From Dromaius novaehollandiae (taxonomy: Eukaryota; Chordata; Aves; Casuariiformes; Dromaiidae): 64,000 nt of DNA. A program made the position numbers and the translations under genes. Location: NCBI RefSeq assembly GCF_036370855.1, contig NW_026991398.1, positions 2,542,001-2,606,000 of the forward strand. The letters are read 5' to 3'. Shown here piece after piece: positions 33,801 to 44,127 of this stretch; the stretch's first letter is position 1, and every line of letters starts with the position of its first letter. Below the pieces are notes generated by a model, which was not told the DNA's origin, did no database searches, and saw only the letters and a program-made list of their open reading frames with translations.

Positions 33801-34685
33801 TGTGGCCTTGGAGGTCCCTTCTGCCTGAGTACCTGATAGGTCAGCAGCAGGCCCATGGGGAGGGTGTGTGCTTGTGAGGTCCCTTTATCCTCAGGAGCTG
33901 CTGGGCAAGCTGCAGGCAGCTGGCTTGGGTGCTGCCTGTGAGGTGACTTGTGCCTCAGCACCTCCTGGGCCAGGGGAGGCACCTAAGTGCTGTTGGTGCA
34001 GGTTGTGACGTGCTTCTGCCTCAGTCCTTGATAGGCCAGCAGCAGGCACATGGCTTCGAGGCTGAGTGTGAGGTCAGTGGTGCCTTGGTACGGGATAGGC
34101 CAGCAGCAGGCACAGGGCTGCCATTGGCACTTGTGAGGTCATTGGTGAGTCAGTACCTGATAGGGCAGCTGCAGGCACATGGCTCCAGGGCTTAATGTGA
34201 GGCCCCTTTTCAATCCCTACCTGGTAGGCCAGCGCCAGGTACATTACTGCTGGTTGTCTTGGTGAGGACACTGAGAACCTGAGAGACCAGCAGCATGCAC
34301 ATGGCTTTGGTGATGCTGGTGAGGTCATTGTGTCTCAAGACGTGCCAGGCCAGGAGCAGGCACATTGCTGCTGTTTGTTCCTGTGGGGTACTTTCTGCCT
34401 CAGCACCTCATAGGCGAGCATCAGGCCCATGGCTTGGATGCAGATGGTGAGGTCCCTTGGCCTCAGTACCTCATGGGCCAGCACAGGCATATTGGTGCAG
34501 TTTGTACTTGTGAGGCCACTTCTGCCTCAGTCCTTGACAGGCCAGGAGTGGTCACATGGCTTTAATGCAGATTGTGAGGTCACTTGTGACTCAGGCCCTG
34601 CTAGCTCAGTGGCAGGCCCATGGCTGCTGTTTGTGCTTGTGAGGTCACTTCTGCCTCAGGCCCTCATAGGCCAGGCACTCCGAGC
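33800..34685 (+). repeat. Satellite array 2, main part
   Basis: The most regular of the arrays. The AGGTCA-type landmark recurs at 34,071, 34,136, 34,200, 34,264, 34,322, 34,385, 34,450, 34,513, 34,577 and 34,642, spacing 58-65 with mode 64-65. Units keep GATAGGCCAGCAGCAGGCAC and a CACATGG word. The period is not divisible by three, so there is no real protein repeat. Confidence 0.92.
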
Positions 34686-35320
34686 TTTGAGAGAAATTCT
34701 TTGTCAAGTACAGGAGTTCATTAGAGATAAGTGGTTCTACACATAGAACAAACATTGGGCAACACCAAGCAATCTACAACTGTAAGTATTAACAAACCTC
34801 AAAGTATATCAAAGCTCTACTGTTAAGCCATGGATGCACGGTATAGTGACCATTCCTGCTTTTTCCTTGTTTTTATGTGGGCCGCCCCTTCAGTAACAGT
34901 TTTCCCCAGATTGTTCTCACCATGTTCCAGCTGTGCCAGGATGATTCATGTCCTCCCTGGCAGTTGGCCTCAGGGTCCTCCCCACTGATGGGTGGGTGGT
35001 CAGGTCCGCAGGCCAGCTGATGGTGAGTCCAAGTCCCCACAGAGGTGTGTGGCTCACTCTGTTATGCTTCCTGGGCTTGGTTCATCATCCAGTCAAACAA
35101 TGCCAGACCACGGTTACACAACAGCTGTACAGCCCCAGTCAGTACCAACAGGCAGATCAAGAGACAACCCAGTGCTCAGTCGACAACAGTACGCGTATTC
35201 AACAGACAACCATACTCAGTCGATAACAGTACGCACATCAACAGGTCCTTCAGTGGAGAATTCCACAGTACCTTGATGCCTGTGGTGTGAGTCTGTGGTG
35301 TCACTTCCCCTCTGCTGACT
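34685..35320. other. Unassigned spacer, lower GC, possible LTR remnant
   Basis: Includes a small imperfect tandem near 35,178-35,245, built on 'cagtcgacaacagtacgc' and 'cagtcgataacagtacgc'. No terminal repeats or coding similarity were found. Confidence 0.35.
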
Positions 35321-36125
35321 AGGTTTGTTCAGCGATCATGGGGTCGTTGGAGGGTGTGCCACTAGGCTACAGCAACCGCACAGTGTGGTGACTCTGGCCG
35401 TGGTGCCCCCAGGGTTCCTTAAGTCTTGGGGAGCCCCCCAGAGCAAACCCCTCTTCTGTGGGCTGCACCATCCTGAGTGCCGCACTTGCCTGTGTGGCAC
35501 CTATCAAATGGCTGCAACGGCTCCAGCAGGAGATAGATGTCCAGAGGAATTCCCTGTCCCAAGGCTTTGGAGGAATGGACGTGAAGGGATACAGACTTTG
35601 TGTGTTTTGGGGCCCTTGTGAGTCCCCTAGCTGCTGCCACATCTAGTCCTGTCCCCTGTGTGTCTCTGATGCAGAGGTGTGTGTTGGCTGGCAACCCTCT
35701 ATGAGGCGAGGGGCAGGTGGTGCGGTGTGTCACAGTGGTGGGGTGTCCTGTGGTGGGGACAGATGACGGCCCCTGTGTCTTGGTGCTGCTCTGCCTGGGA
35801 GGAGGTGCCTGGAGAGAGCAGTGCTGTGCGTGGGGAGTGCTGCCAGGCTGGGGAGCTGGGGAGCCCTTGGAGGGGAGGAGGTGACTTGGCTCGCAGGGCC
35901 CAGGCTGCCCTGGTGGCCAGAGCCAGGGATGCTGGCAGCCTGCTGCCTTCTGTGCACTGAGGTTCAGGCCTTGAGTTTCCAAAGCTCCTGCCAGAAACTC
36001 CAGCCAGGTATCACCCATACACTGTAAAATACATATAAATATGCAGCTTAGAGTATTTGGAGTAGAAGAGGTCATCTTTCAGAAAGGGTTCCTTGTTGGA
36101 GATTCTTGAAGTTAACACTTCTGAG
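35320..36125. repeat. Segmental duplication block (paralogue 54,480-55,140)
   Basis: Direct match to 54,480-55,140; long shared words include 'ggaggtgacttggctcgcag' and 'tggcagcctgctgccttctg'. Both end in 'aagggttccttgttgga'. Minus-strand frames of over 200 codons exist in both copies but differ in frame and have no domain. Confidence 0.85.
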
Positions 36126-36950
36126 ATTTGTCCAACCACAGGTGTTTTTTTTAGGCTAGAGGCAGGGCAGTTGCCTCCCTTTCCTATTAGGAAAGGCTAA
36201 GGGGGGGATACTGCCCGTATACCTAATTGGTGCAGGCACTCTTTTCTTCTCATGTGCCAGGACCCTAGAAACTCTTTGCTTATAATGCAGTAGTATCCCC
36301 CAATTAGCCCTTACTTAACCATCCAATTAACCCCCCTCCAACCCAGTGAACTATAGACAGGATCCTCAGCTCTTCCTACTGAAGGCCTCGCTTCTTCAGG
36401 TCTCTCTGCTGCTCCCTGCACCCTGTGCACTGCCCTGGGCTCTGACATGGGAAATCCAGGGGCTGACATCCAGCAGGAGGCCTCAGAGAGAAGGTTAGAT
36501 CACGTGGGACTTTTTTCAACCACACAGTTTACAAGGAAATGGTCTTGCCACAGTGGAGCACTCAGATGTGCTCTTTCAAGCGGCAGTGCCACAGTCATTA
36601 GCTTTTTAAATGGCCAAAATAAGGAAAACTTCCAAAGACAAAGTATTTCTTCAGAAAATAATTGGCCTTTCAAACCACTTCTCCCAGATGTGCAGTGACT
36701 ACAGTGAGTCGTGATGCTCAAGCACTTTCCTGCAAGTCAGCAGGAAATACTTCAGGGGTCATAGCTGAGAAGCAGCTTGCAAAGCTGAAGTTGTTTTGTG
36801 CAGATAACTTGCAAGCTCCCTCAGAATTATGTTCCTCACCTTCCCATGTGCTCCTCTCTGCTCTAGGGGAGTCATTTCTGACCTGGCAGATCAGCTGTCC
36901 AACTCAGCTGAGCACGTTTTGCAGTGTGTCACTGAGCTGGTTGAGGCCTG
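36125..36950. other. Unassigned spacer
   Basis: No gene recognised. It is present here but missing from the equivalent point of the 50-59 kb copy. Confidence 0.4.
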
Positions 36951-38400
36951 CAGGTTCTGAAGCTCCTGCCTCACCAGCTCAGGCACAGCCTGATTTTTAG
37001 CTCACTCATGGACTGTTCTTTGCAAGTGAACCCCCTGTGAGATGACATCCCAAGTGTGGATCTGAGGCTAATTTGGCCAGAGGTGCCCTCTTGGCAGTGA
37101 GGTGTGGATAAAAGCAAGTGAGGGTCAGTTCCTTCTGGAGTGGTCCCGGGCTGTCCCAGCAGGCCTTGCACAGTTCAGCTCACCCAGCCATCATGAAACT
37201 GCACATTGGAGCCTGCAGGATGACTCCTCCTTGGTAGCATGCTATAAAAAACCCTCTGGCTGGTAATAATCCATCATGTGCTGCTTTGGGAAGGTCAAGC
37301 TGCCAAAGGAAGCCTCCAGATAATGTCCATGGTGTCTCTGGGCCACAGGGGCAGCACTCTGGGCTTGGAGGAGACCTAGGTGAGGAGCTGTGCACTGCTT
37401 GGTGGCAGGTCTGCTCCAGAGGGCTAGTCCTGAGCAGGGTGGCCATAAGGCGATGCCTTATGTAGCTATGTTCCTGTGTGGTGCTGGGAAATGTGACCCA
37501 GGAACTATGGGAACCTTTCTGGAGCATTAGCTGGTCACCAGAAGAAGCATCTCCAGATCTCTCAGTTGGAGAACTTATTTCTTTCCATTTCTAGAAAGGG
37601 AAGTCCAGACAACTGGGTTAGCCAGAGGCATCTGCACTGCAGGGGTCTGGCACTGGGTGAGATAATTCCCATCCCTGTTGTCGCCTAAAATGGAGTCACG
37701 CTTCATTGACCATGCAGGGAATGAAAAGGGAGTGTGGCTAGAGGTGTAGGGACTCTTTTAAGGTGTCACTGTAACACAGGTATGTTGAGATTGGTGCAAA
37801 TTACGCCACGGATAAATAGAGCGTTTTCACTGAAGCTGATCAGCCTGTTTTCCTCTATCAGCTGTGAGCACACGACATCTCATGGTGCGACTCACTGTGT
37901 GCAACGAGAAAGCAGTGGCAAGGAAGATCCTGGGCAGGGAGTGGTTTGAAGGGCACTGGACTTGTGCGAGACACAAAGAAATCATTTTTAATAGTGTAGG
38001 CCTTATTATAAAAGATATCTTTAGAAACTGTCAATAGAAATGAAAGAAGAAAGAAATTTTAAAAATTATCTAAACCAAAAAAGAAAACATATTTCTTTAC
38101 ACTTTTCAGCTTTTAAAATTTCTTTGTGTTATTTTCTTTTTCTCATTATTTTTGTGTTCTTATTTTCTCCTTTTTCTTAGTATCTTGTTTTGTTTAGTTC
38201 TTTTTTGATACACTAATGTTTTGTGGAGAATCTTTTTTTTCTTTTTTGAAAGGGAAAGTGATATTCAGAACTGGGCTGGGATGCAGTCACAGGGTCATGG
38301 ACATGTGGTGCCACTGCAGGTGCCCTGGTCCCCTCTGCGCAGCCTCCCTCTGCAGCTCCCAGGGGCTCCGGTCTCCCGCAGGTCCCCTGTGAGAGCTGCC
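36950..38400. repeat. Duplicated block, paralogue 13,820-15,845
   Basis: Colinear with 13,820-15,845, ending in the shared 'ccctctgcagctcccagggg' and 'cccctgtgagagctg' words. The 15,850 copy then runs into a CR1 that is absent here. A/T-rich at 37,980-38,260. Confidence 0.82.
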
Positions 38401-38429
38401 AGGCCCAGGCAGGTGCCTCAAAGACACCG

Positions 38430-39945
38430 GGGCCTCTCCAAGTGCCACTGGGTGCTTGTGGTTGGACTGAAGCTTGCCTTGTCTTTCAGCAGTCTTATTG
38501 TCTCTTTAGCCAGATCCTTTGTTCTGCTTCTTGTCTATCCTTTCCTATCTATCTGTCGAGAACATTTCAAGGAAGGTTATGTCTTGTGGGAAGTGGACCT
38601 CACCGGAGGTAGCTTGGACTTGGCATAGAGCTGAGGAGTGTCTTTTATCTTTTATTAAACTGTTTCAAACTTTATTTTTGTTTGATCGCCATTAAGATAA
38701 ATCTTTCTGTGCCTTTTTGCAGCTAGTTCTCTAAGGAAAGCAGGTGGGAATTGGTGCACATGAGTTGTAACCTTCAGCTAGAGACTTGAGAGGAAAAACG
38801 TTAGATTTTAACCAGAGTGCTCTAAGTCCCCAGTGGCTGATGATGGAATTGGCAGGGCTGGGGAGCTGGGGAGGAAGGTTGTCCATACATGTCTCCTATC
38901 AAAAATACTGCTTGTCCTACATGCCCAGACTTGATTAGGAGACCCAGTGGGTCAGTATGAATTGGAGAATGTGGGTATCACTTATTGTGAAAACTGAAGA
39001 ATAAAGAAAAACTTCAGAAGCAGACATCTTTTGTTTTCAGGTGCTCATTGAAATCTGCCTAATCTCAGTACACTCCTGAAAGCTTCCCAATTAGCCACAC
39101 GAGACTTGAAGAACTGAGGAAAATAATGGAAAGAGGCATGGCTCCTTAGGGGTTTTGGCATTTTAATGAGCCCCATGGGATTTTTGGTGCTGAGCCCATG
39201 AACCACAGATGCTGAGAAGAGACTGAACAAACCTCTCAAGAAGTTACAGTCAGAAGCAAATCCCAAGTTTCTTGGAGTGTTAACAGGTCCCACTGAGGGC
39301 AATTACCAACAAAGCCTCCCCAGGGGCTGATTAGAGCAGAAAGTTGGAGGCCCTGATTGCAGGCAGGCAAACGCAATGTGCAGGTGGCTGTGATGCCAAG
39401 TCAACCTTGATGTGTGTTATCAAGCAGAGCAGCCAGGCACTGACAGCCAGCCCCTGGGTACGGTGATCCTTTCCATCATGCATTGCTCAGGGCTCTTCCT
39501 GGAGGCAGTATGCGGGTGAGGGTGTGCAATGCCAAATGCTAGACCATGATACAGCACCTCCTGGGCTCCCTGGGGACAAGGAGGCAGCAAGGCCACAGTG
39601 CTTTGAGGAATGGTGTCTTCTCATGGGCCATGATGGCAGAGACACCAGCCATAGCCAAGAGGACAAAGACCTCGCTGTGTTGGGAGGTGTCAGCCTTGAT
39701 AGTACCCCAGGCCATCTCCACCACAGGCTGTGCTATGCTTTCCCACACCTGTGCCTGTTTCCTTGCATACTGTAGACACCCAACCTGCTTACCCACCTTG
39801 CACTCACCCCGGGATCTCCCGACCTCTCCTGATGACTTCCTGTCCTCACTTGCTTTTCCTTGAAACACAAAGCCAGGGGCTGACCACAGACTCCTTCTGG
39901 GTGACTGGTAGCACCACAGCACTACCCTGTGAGTGATAGTTTCTT
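38430..39945. repeat. Segmental duplication block (paralogue 56,180-58,080)
   Basis: Direct paralogy with 56,180-58,080, about 90% or more by eye, for example 'ctatctatctgtcgagaaca' at 38,545 and 56,697. Relative to the paralogue about 410 bp (56,208-56,617) are missing at the 'gttggactgaagcttgcc' junction near 38,467. Minus-strand frames at 39,045-39,302 and 39,539-39,973 have counterparts at 57,235-57,552 and 57,549-57,926. They look exon-like but I do not recognise them. Confidence 0.85.
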
Positions 39946-40580
39946 TTCCTAATGTCATATCTAAACCCCACAAGCTGCTATTTGTGGCTTTTTCTCTTTC
40001 TCATGCTGTTTCCCACTACCAAGGAAAGCTCCAGCATTTCTGAAACCACCCTTCCAGCAGTCACAGGCTCCTACTCTACTGCCCTTTGCCTCCACTTCAG
40101 CAAGCTAAAGAAGCCCAGGTCCCTCAACCTCTCCTCACGGATGGGATTACTCCCATCTAGCCACAGGACTTGACACTTCTCTTGTAAATCTTCATGTGGC
40201 ATCTGTTGTCTGAATCACCTGAGTTTCTCAAGAGTCTTCTGGACTAAAGTTCATCTGTGTCAAAATGAAAAAAAAACAAAGCAAAAAAGCCCAAACTAAA
40301 CCAAAACAGCACCAATGAGCTAAGGGTAAGCAGGGGTGGGGTGGGCTGTATGGGAACAATCAGAATGGTAAAAGATACAAATTAAGAAGGGGAGAAATCA
40401 GGAAAAAAATGAAATTAAAAGTGAAACAAAGGATGGTTCACAGCTGCTTGGGGGATTCCTGCCAAGATGCCCTGCATCTGAATAATTCTGCCTGGAGAAG
40501 GACAAGAAAGCTGACCTACTTCCACTGTCACGGGGAACCTGCGTGCTTTGCCTGACATCAATTAGAGAAGATCAAGAGTG
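39945..40580. other. Unassigned spacer with A-rich tract
   Basis: Includes an A-rich stretch at about 40,265-40,290 and no gene or known repeat signature. It is absent from the 58.08 kb junction of the paralogous block. Confidence 0.4.
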
Positions 40581-40584
40581 GGAA

Positions 40585-42475
40585 GAATCACAGACTCCTT
40601 CAGGGTGGAGGAGGGAACCTCAGGAGGCCTCTAGCCCAATCTCCCTGTTCACAGCAGGGTCAGCTCTGGGGTCAGACTAGGTTGCTCTGGCTGCCATCCA
40701 GTCTGGTCTTGGAAACCTCCAAGGCAGGAGACTGCACAGCCTCTGGGCAACCACTTCCAATGCTTGACCATCCGCATAGTGGAAAAGCTTTTCCTGCATG
40801 AATGTCTCTTCTTTCAGCCAATGCCCATTGTCTCTTGTCCTCCCACCATGCACCCTGGTGAAGAGCCTGGCTGCATCTTCTGGATGACCTCCTTGCAGCC
40901 GTTGGAAGGCTGCTGGGAGATCCCTGCAAAGCCATCTCTTCTGCAAGTTGAACCAGCCCCCTTTCCTCTCAGAGCAAGTGCTCCAGCTCCTTGGCTACTG
41001 TGAGGATCCTTGGCTGAATTTGCTCCCAATTATCACCCTCTTTCTTGTTCTGGGAAACCGAAACTGGATGCAGTATTCTCTAGGTGATCTAATGAACAGG
41101 TGGTGATCATCATTCCCCTCGACCTCCTGGCTGTGCTCCTGCTCAGACAGACCACGATGCTTCTGGCCTTCTTTGCTACCAGGCAACACTGCTGGCTCAG
41201 GTTTTGCCTCTGTCCACCAGGACCCTCAGGTCCTTTTCCACAGAGCTGCTCCCCAGGCACTCAGGCCCCAGCCTGTAACACTGTGGGGTGTTGGTTAATC
41301 CCAGGTGCAAGACCTGGCATTTGTCCTTGTTGAATTTCATGAGGTTCCTGACAGCCCATTCCTCCTGCCTGTCTAGCTCCCTGTGAATGGCAGCCCTCAA
41401 GCATATGGTTGGGCCTCCCAGCCTCCAGTTTGGGATCATCTACAAACATGATGACTGTTGCCTCCTGCATGTAACTAGTACAGATGATAAACAGGACAAG
41501 CTTCTGGAGAGATCAGTGGTGCTCCACTTCTCCCTGGCCTCCAGGAAGAGTGCTACCCATTCACCACTGCCCCCTGAGCCTGACCATCCAAGCAGCTTTT
41601 TACCCATCCGGGTGTCTACTCTTCTAGCCTATAACATTCTAATGTGCATGCAAGAATATTGAGGGAGACAGTGTCAAACACCTTGCTAAAGTCCAGGAAA
41701 AAGACTTTACTCTTCTCCATCCACAAATACAGTTATTTATTCATAGCGGGCAATCAGGTTGGTGTGGCACAGCCTTCCCCAGGTAAATCCATGCTAAGCG
41801 TTCCCAGGCACCTTCTTCTCCTTCATGTGCCCAGAAATGTGATCTGAGAGGATTCTTTCCATGACTCACTCCTCACCAAAGTGAGGCTGAACTGCCTGCA
41901 GCTCCCCAGGTTGCTCTGGTGGCCTTTTTCAAGATGGATGTAACATTTGCTCTTCTGCAGTCATTGGGACTTCACCCCATCTCCACAACCTTGCAAAGAT
42001 GGTAGCGAGTGGCCTTGCAGTGACAGCAGCCAGCTCTCACAGCATCCTCGTATGCAGCCCATCCAGCCCCTCTGACTTCTGTAGTTTGAGTTCTCACAAG
42101 GAATCCCTCACTAACCTCATCCACCATTGGCTCTTTTTCTCCTCTGGAGTCCTGACTCAAGGCGCAACAGCCCAGGAGACCTTGCTTGTGGAAAGGGAAG
42201 CTAACCATGGGTTGAGTTCCTCAGACCTATCTGCATCGGCTGCTACAAGATTCCCTGTCCCATCTAGCAGTGAGGCCACATTTCCCTTTTTATTCTTTGA
42301 TTCTGACTGGAGCAATAGCAGCTCATCTTCATGCCCCTGAAGTCCCCTGCAAGTGTCAGTCGTAGGGGAGCTTTTTCTTCCCTAACACCAAGCCTATGAT
42401 GCTGGACAATATTTCTAAATTCCTCCTTGGCCTCTCCCTTCTTCCCCCTGCTGTATGCTGCCCTAGTACCCTGAC
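40585..42475 (-). mobile_element. CR1 LINE, 3' end to RT and inter-domain region
   Basis: From right to left on the minus strand: GEAKEEFRNIVQHHRLGV (42,440), SQDSRGEKEPMVDEV (about 42,150), the RT motif FLDFSKVFDT (complement of 41,671-41,699), AIHRELDRQEEWAVRNLMKF and KCQVLHLG (41,330-41,400), AKKARSIVVCLSR (41,160), RTRDNGHWLKEE (40,840) and a 3' untranslated end at 40,585. Frameshifts inactivate it. It abuts the copy-3 OR fragment but lacks the endonuclease part kept in copies 1 and 2. The 41,110-42,290 segment is duplicated at 58,080-59,170. Confidence 0.9.
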
Positions 42476-42479
42476 TGGT

Positions 42480-42810
42480 CATGGTGACACTTGTTACCAA
42501 GAGCCAAAGACACCGTGTGTGCAATGGCCCCACTTCAGAGCAGACACATGCTGGCATAGATAGCTGGTGGCAATGTAATGGTGAAAGGAGGTTCCCACTA
42601 AGAGAGCAAACCCTGCAGTGCCCAAGGCCCGGGAGAAACAGAGCTGGGCTGTGCTGAAATGGCAGGAAGGGGTTTGCTGCCTGAGCTGATTCACAGCACC
42701 ATGGGGCCTGTGACAGAAGTGAATCCATCTCCAAGCAGGACAAGGTGCCTCTGAAGAAGTCTCTGGGCCTGGGCAGCCTGAGATCCAGGCACTCTGTGGA
42801 CATCATTAGC
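42480..42810 (-). pseudogene. OR pseudogene fragment, TM2 to TM4 (copy 3, inverted)
   Basis: Minus-strand frames give PRDFFRGTLSCLEMDSLLSQ (TM2 with changes), then STAQLCFSRALGTAGFALL (TM3) and SFHHYIATSYL at the place of MAYDRYVAIC. It is more decayed than copies 1 and 2. It lies about 3.8 kb upstream of OR-C in the opposite orientation, matching the place of copy 1 relative to OR-B. Confidence 0.68.
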
Positions 42811-43800
42811 CCAGTCTCTGTTCATATCATCTGGGGGTGAGAAGATGTTCTTGGGGAGGAGAGCAGGAAGGGTTTGAGAGTGCAGAGACTAGAGTGGAGA
42901 CCTTGGTGTGATGTGCCTTTCCCATTTATGCAGCACGCTTGGATGCAGATGGGAGGGACTTGGCCTAAAGGCAGTGGTGGGATTCATTTGTCTGGGCCTA
43001 GGTAGAAAAACCGGAGATAACCTGAGGGGTTTGCCCAGCAACCCCTCCAAAAGGGCATTGTTTTCCCATAGCTCCCACCCATGCAGTTGTGCTAGAAACC
43101 CCAGACATCTGACATGGACCTGCCTGACTATTTTGATGTCATTATACCAAGTGTCTGCACTGAATTACATCAGCAGTTTGCACTGTAGGCATCTCTGTGT
43201 GTCTCTGCTTCATAGTGAGTGGTGCTCTAACAGTAGTGTGCATCTAGTGCCCTTTGAGATGGCCAAGGAAATTCCCCATCTGGCCCCACCTGATGCTGCA
43301 GGAGGATGGGAGTCACATAATCACTCCAACAGAACAAATACACACTGGCACATGCCTTGGACCATCTCTGTCTCTTCACATTTTGCCAGGTGTTTGTGTG
43401 TGGGCAACTGACTCCCACCCTCCATCTCCAGTGACTCCAAAGGGAGCTTAGACAAGGAGCTCATGGGCAGATCTCTCTGTTGTGCACACTTCAGCTTGGG
43501 CAAGGGGAATCTCAGCTCCTGTGTGTTTGTGGATATAATGGGAGGGATCGGAATCCCACTGCAGCCCAGGGCCTTCTAAACCATCATGAGATGCCCAGAT
43601 TGACTCATCTGAATCAATACCTGAACCATGTGTAAGTGAACTCCTTTTTTGTCCCCATCTAGGTGTCCTGCTTATTGAAGAGATGGGAAGAGGGGCTTCC
43701 AGAATGGGATGTTTCCACCTCTTGCAAATAACCATCCTCTGATGAGACAAATTGCAATGCTGGAATCAGTCTTCCTACAGTGTTTAGAAAGGGACCATAG
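42810..43800. repeat. Composite unit, copy 3, unique-flank part (inverted)
   Basis: Reverse-complement match to 21,600-22,555 and 26,240-27,170, for example 'ctgcctttaggcaaagtc' in the first two and its complement 'ggcctaaaggcagtggtgg' at 42,962. No gene is recognised. Confidence 0.8.
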
Positions 43801-44121
43801 GTGATTATTTTAGTTTATTGCAGTGAACATTTCCCAGGAGGAGGGAGCACAAGGGATGGAGACATTTGTGTCTTCAGCTGGGCCTCTGCTCCTGAGTGGG
43901 GCCAGGCTCCTGGGATGGAGGGAGCTCGTGGCAACCTGGCAGCACTGCCCAGAGGCAGCTGTGTGCAGGAGCAGCTCCTCTGCCAAGAGCAGCAGGGCTG
44001 TGGGCACTGCCTGCTGCTGCTGACATGGGATGAGAGAAGGCAGCGAGAAGTGCAAGGCAGTGTGGAGTGGGAGGACAGAGGAGAGTTCATTGTGGGAGGA
44101 ATCTTCACAGCCCTTTGCACG
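43801..44121 (+). promoter_or_regulatory. Candidate upstream non-coding exon of OR-C with a GTAAGT donor
   Basis: A plus-strand stretch ends GCACG followed by a perfect GTAAGT donor at 44,122-44,127, about 2.5 kb upstream of the OR-C start and its acceptor at 46,583. The inverted counterpart upstream of OR-B keeps the donor (21,186-21,191). The open frame here ends EFIVGGIFTALCT, faintly like the start of class C receptor ectodomains, but the OR-B copy breaks it. I prefer a spliced 5' untranslated exon, and the left boundary is unknown. Confidence 0.35.
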
Positions 44122-44127
44122 GTAAGT

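Noticed and set aside
33950-34565. Repeated peptide words (IGQQQAHG, DRPAAG) across the satellite
   Set aside because: The unit length is about 64-65 bp, not a multiple of three, so the words arise by chance frame overlap and are broken repeatedly.
39045-39973. Minus-strand exon-like frames duplicated at 57.2-57.9 kb
   Set aside because: Kept in both copies for stretches, but stops interrupt the combined reading and I recognise no family. Not called as genes.
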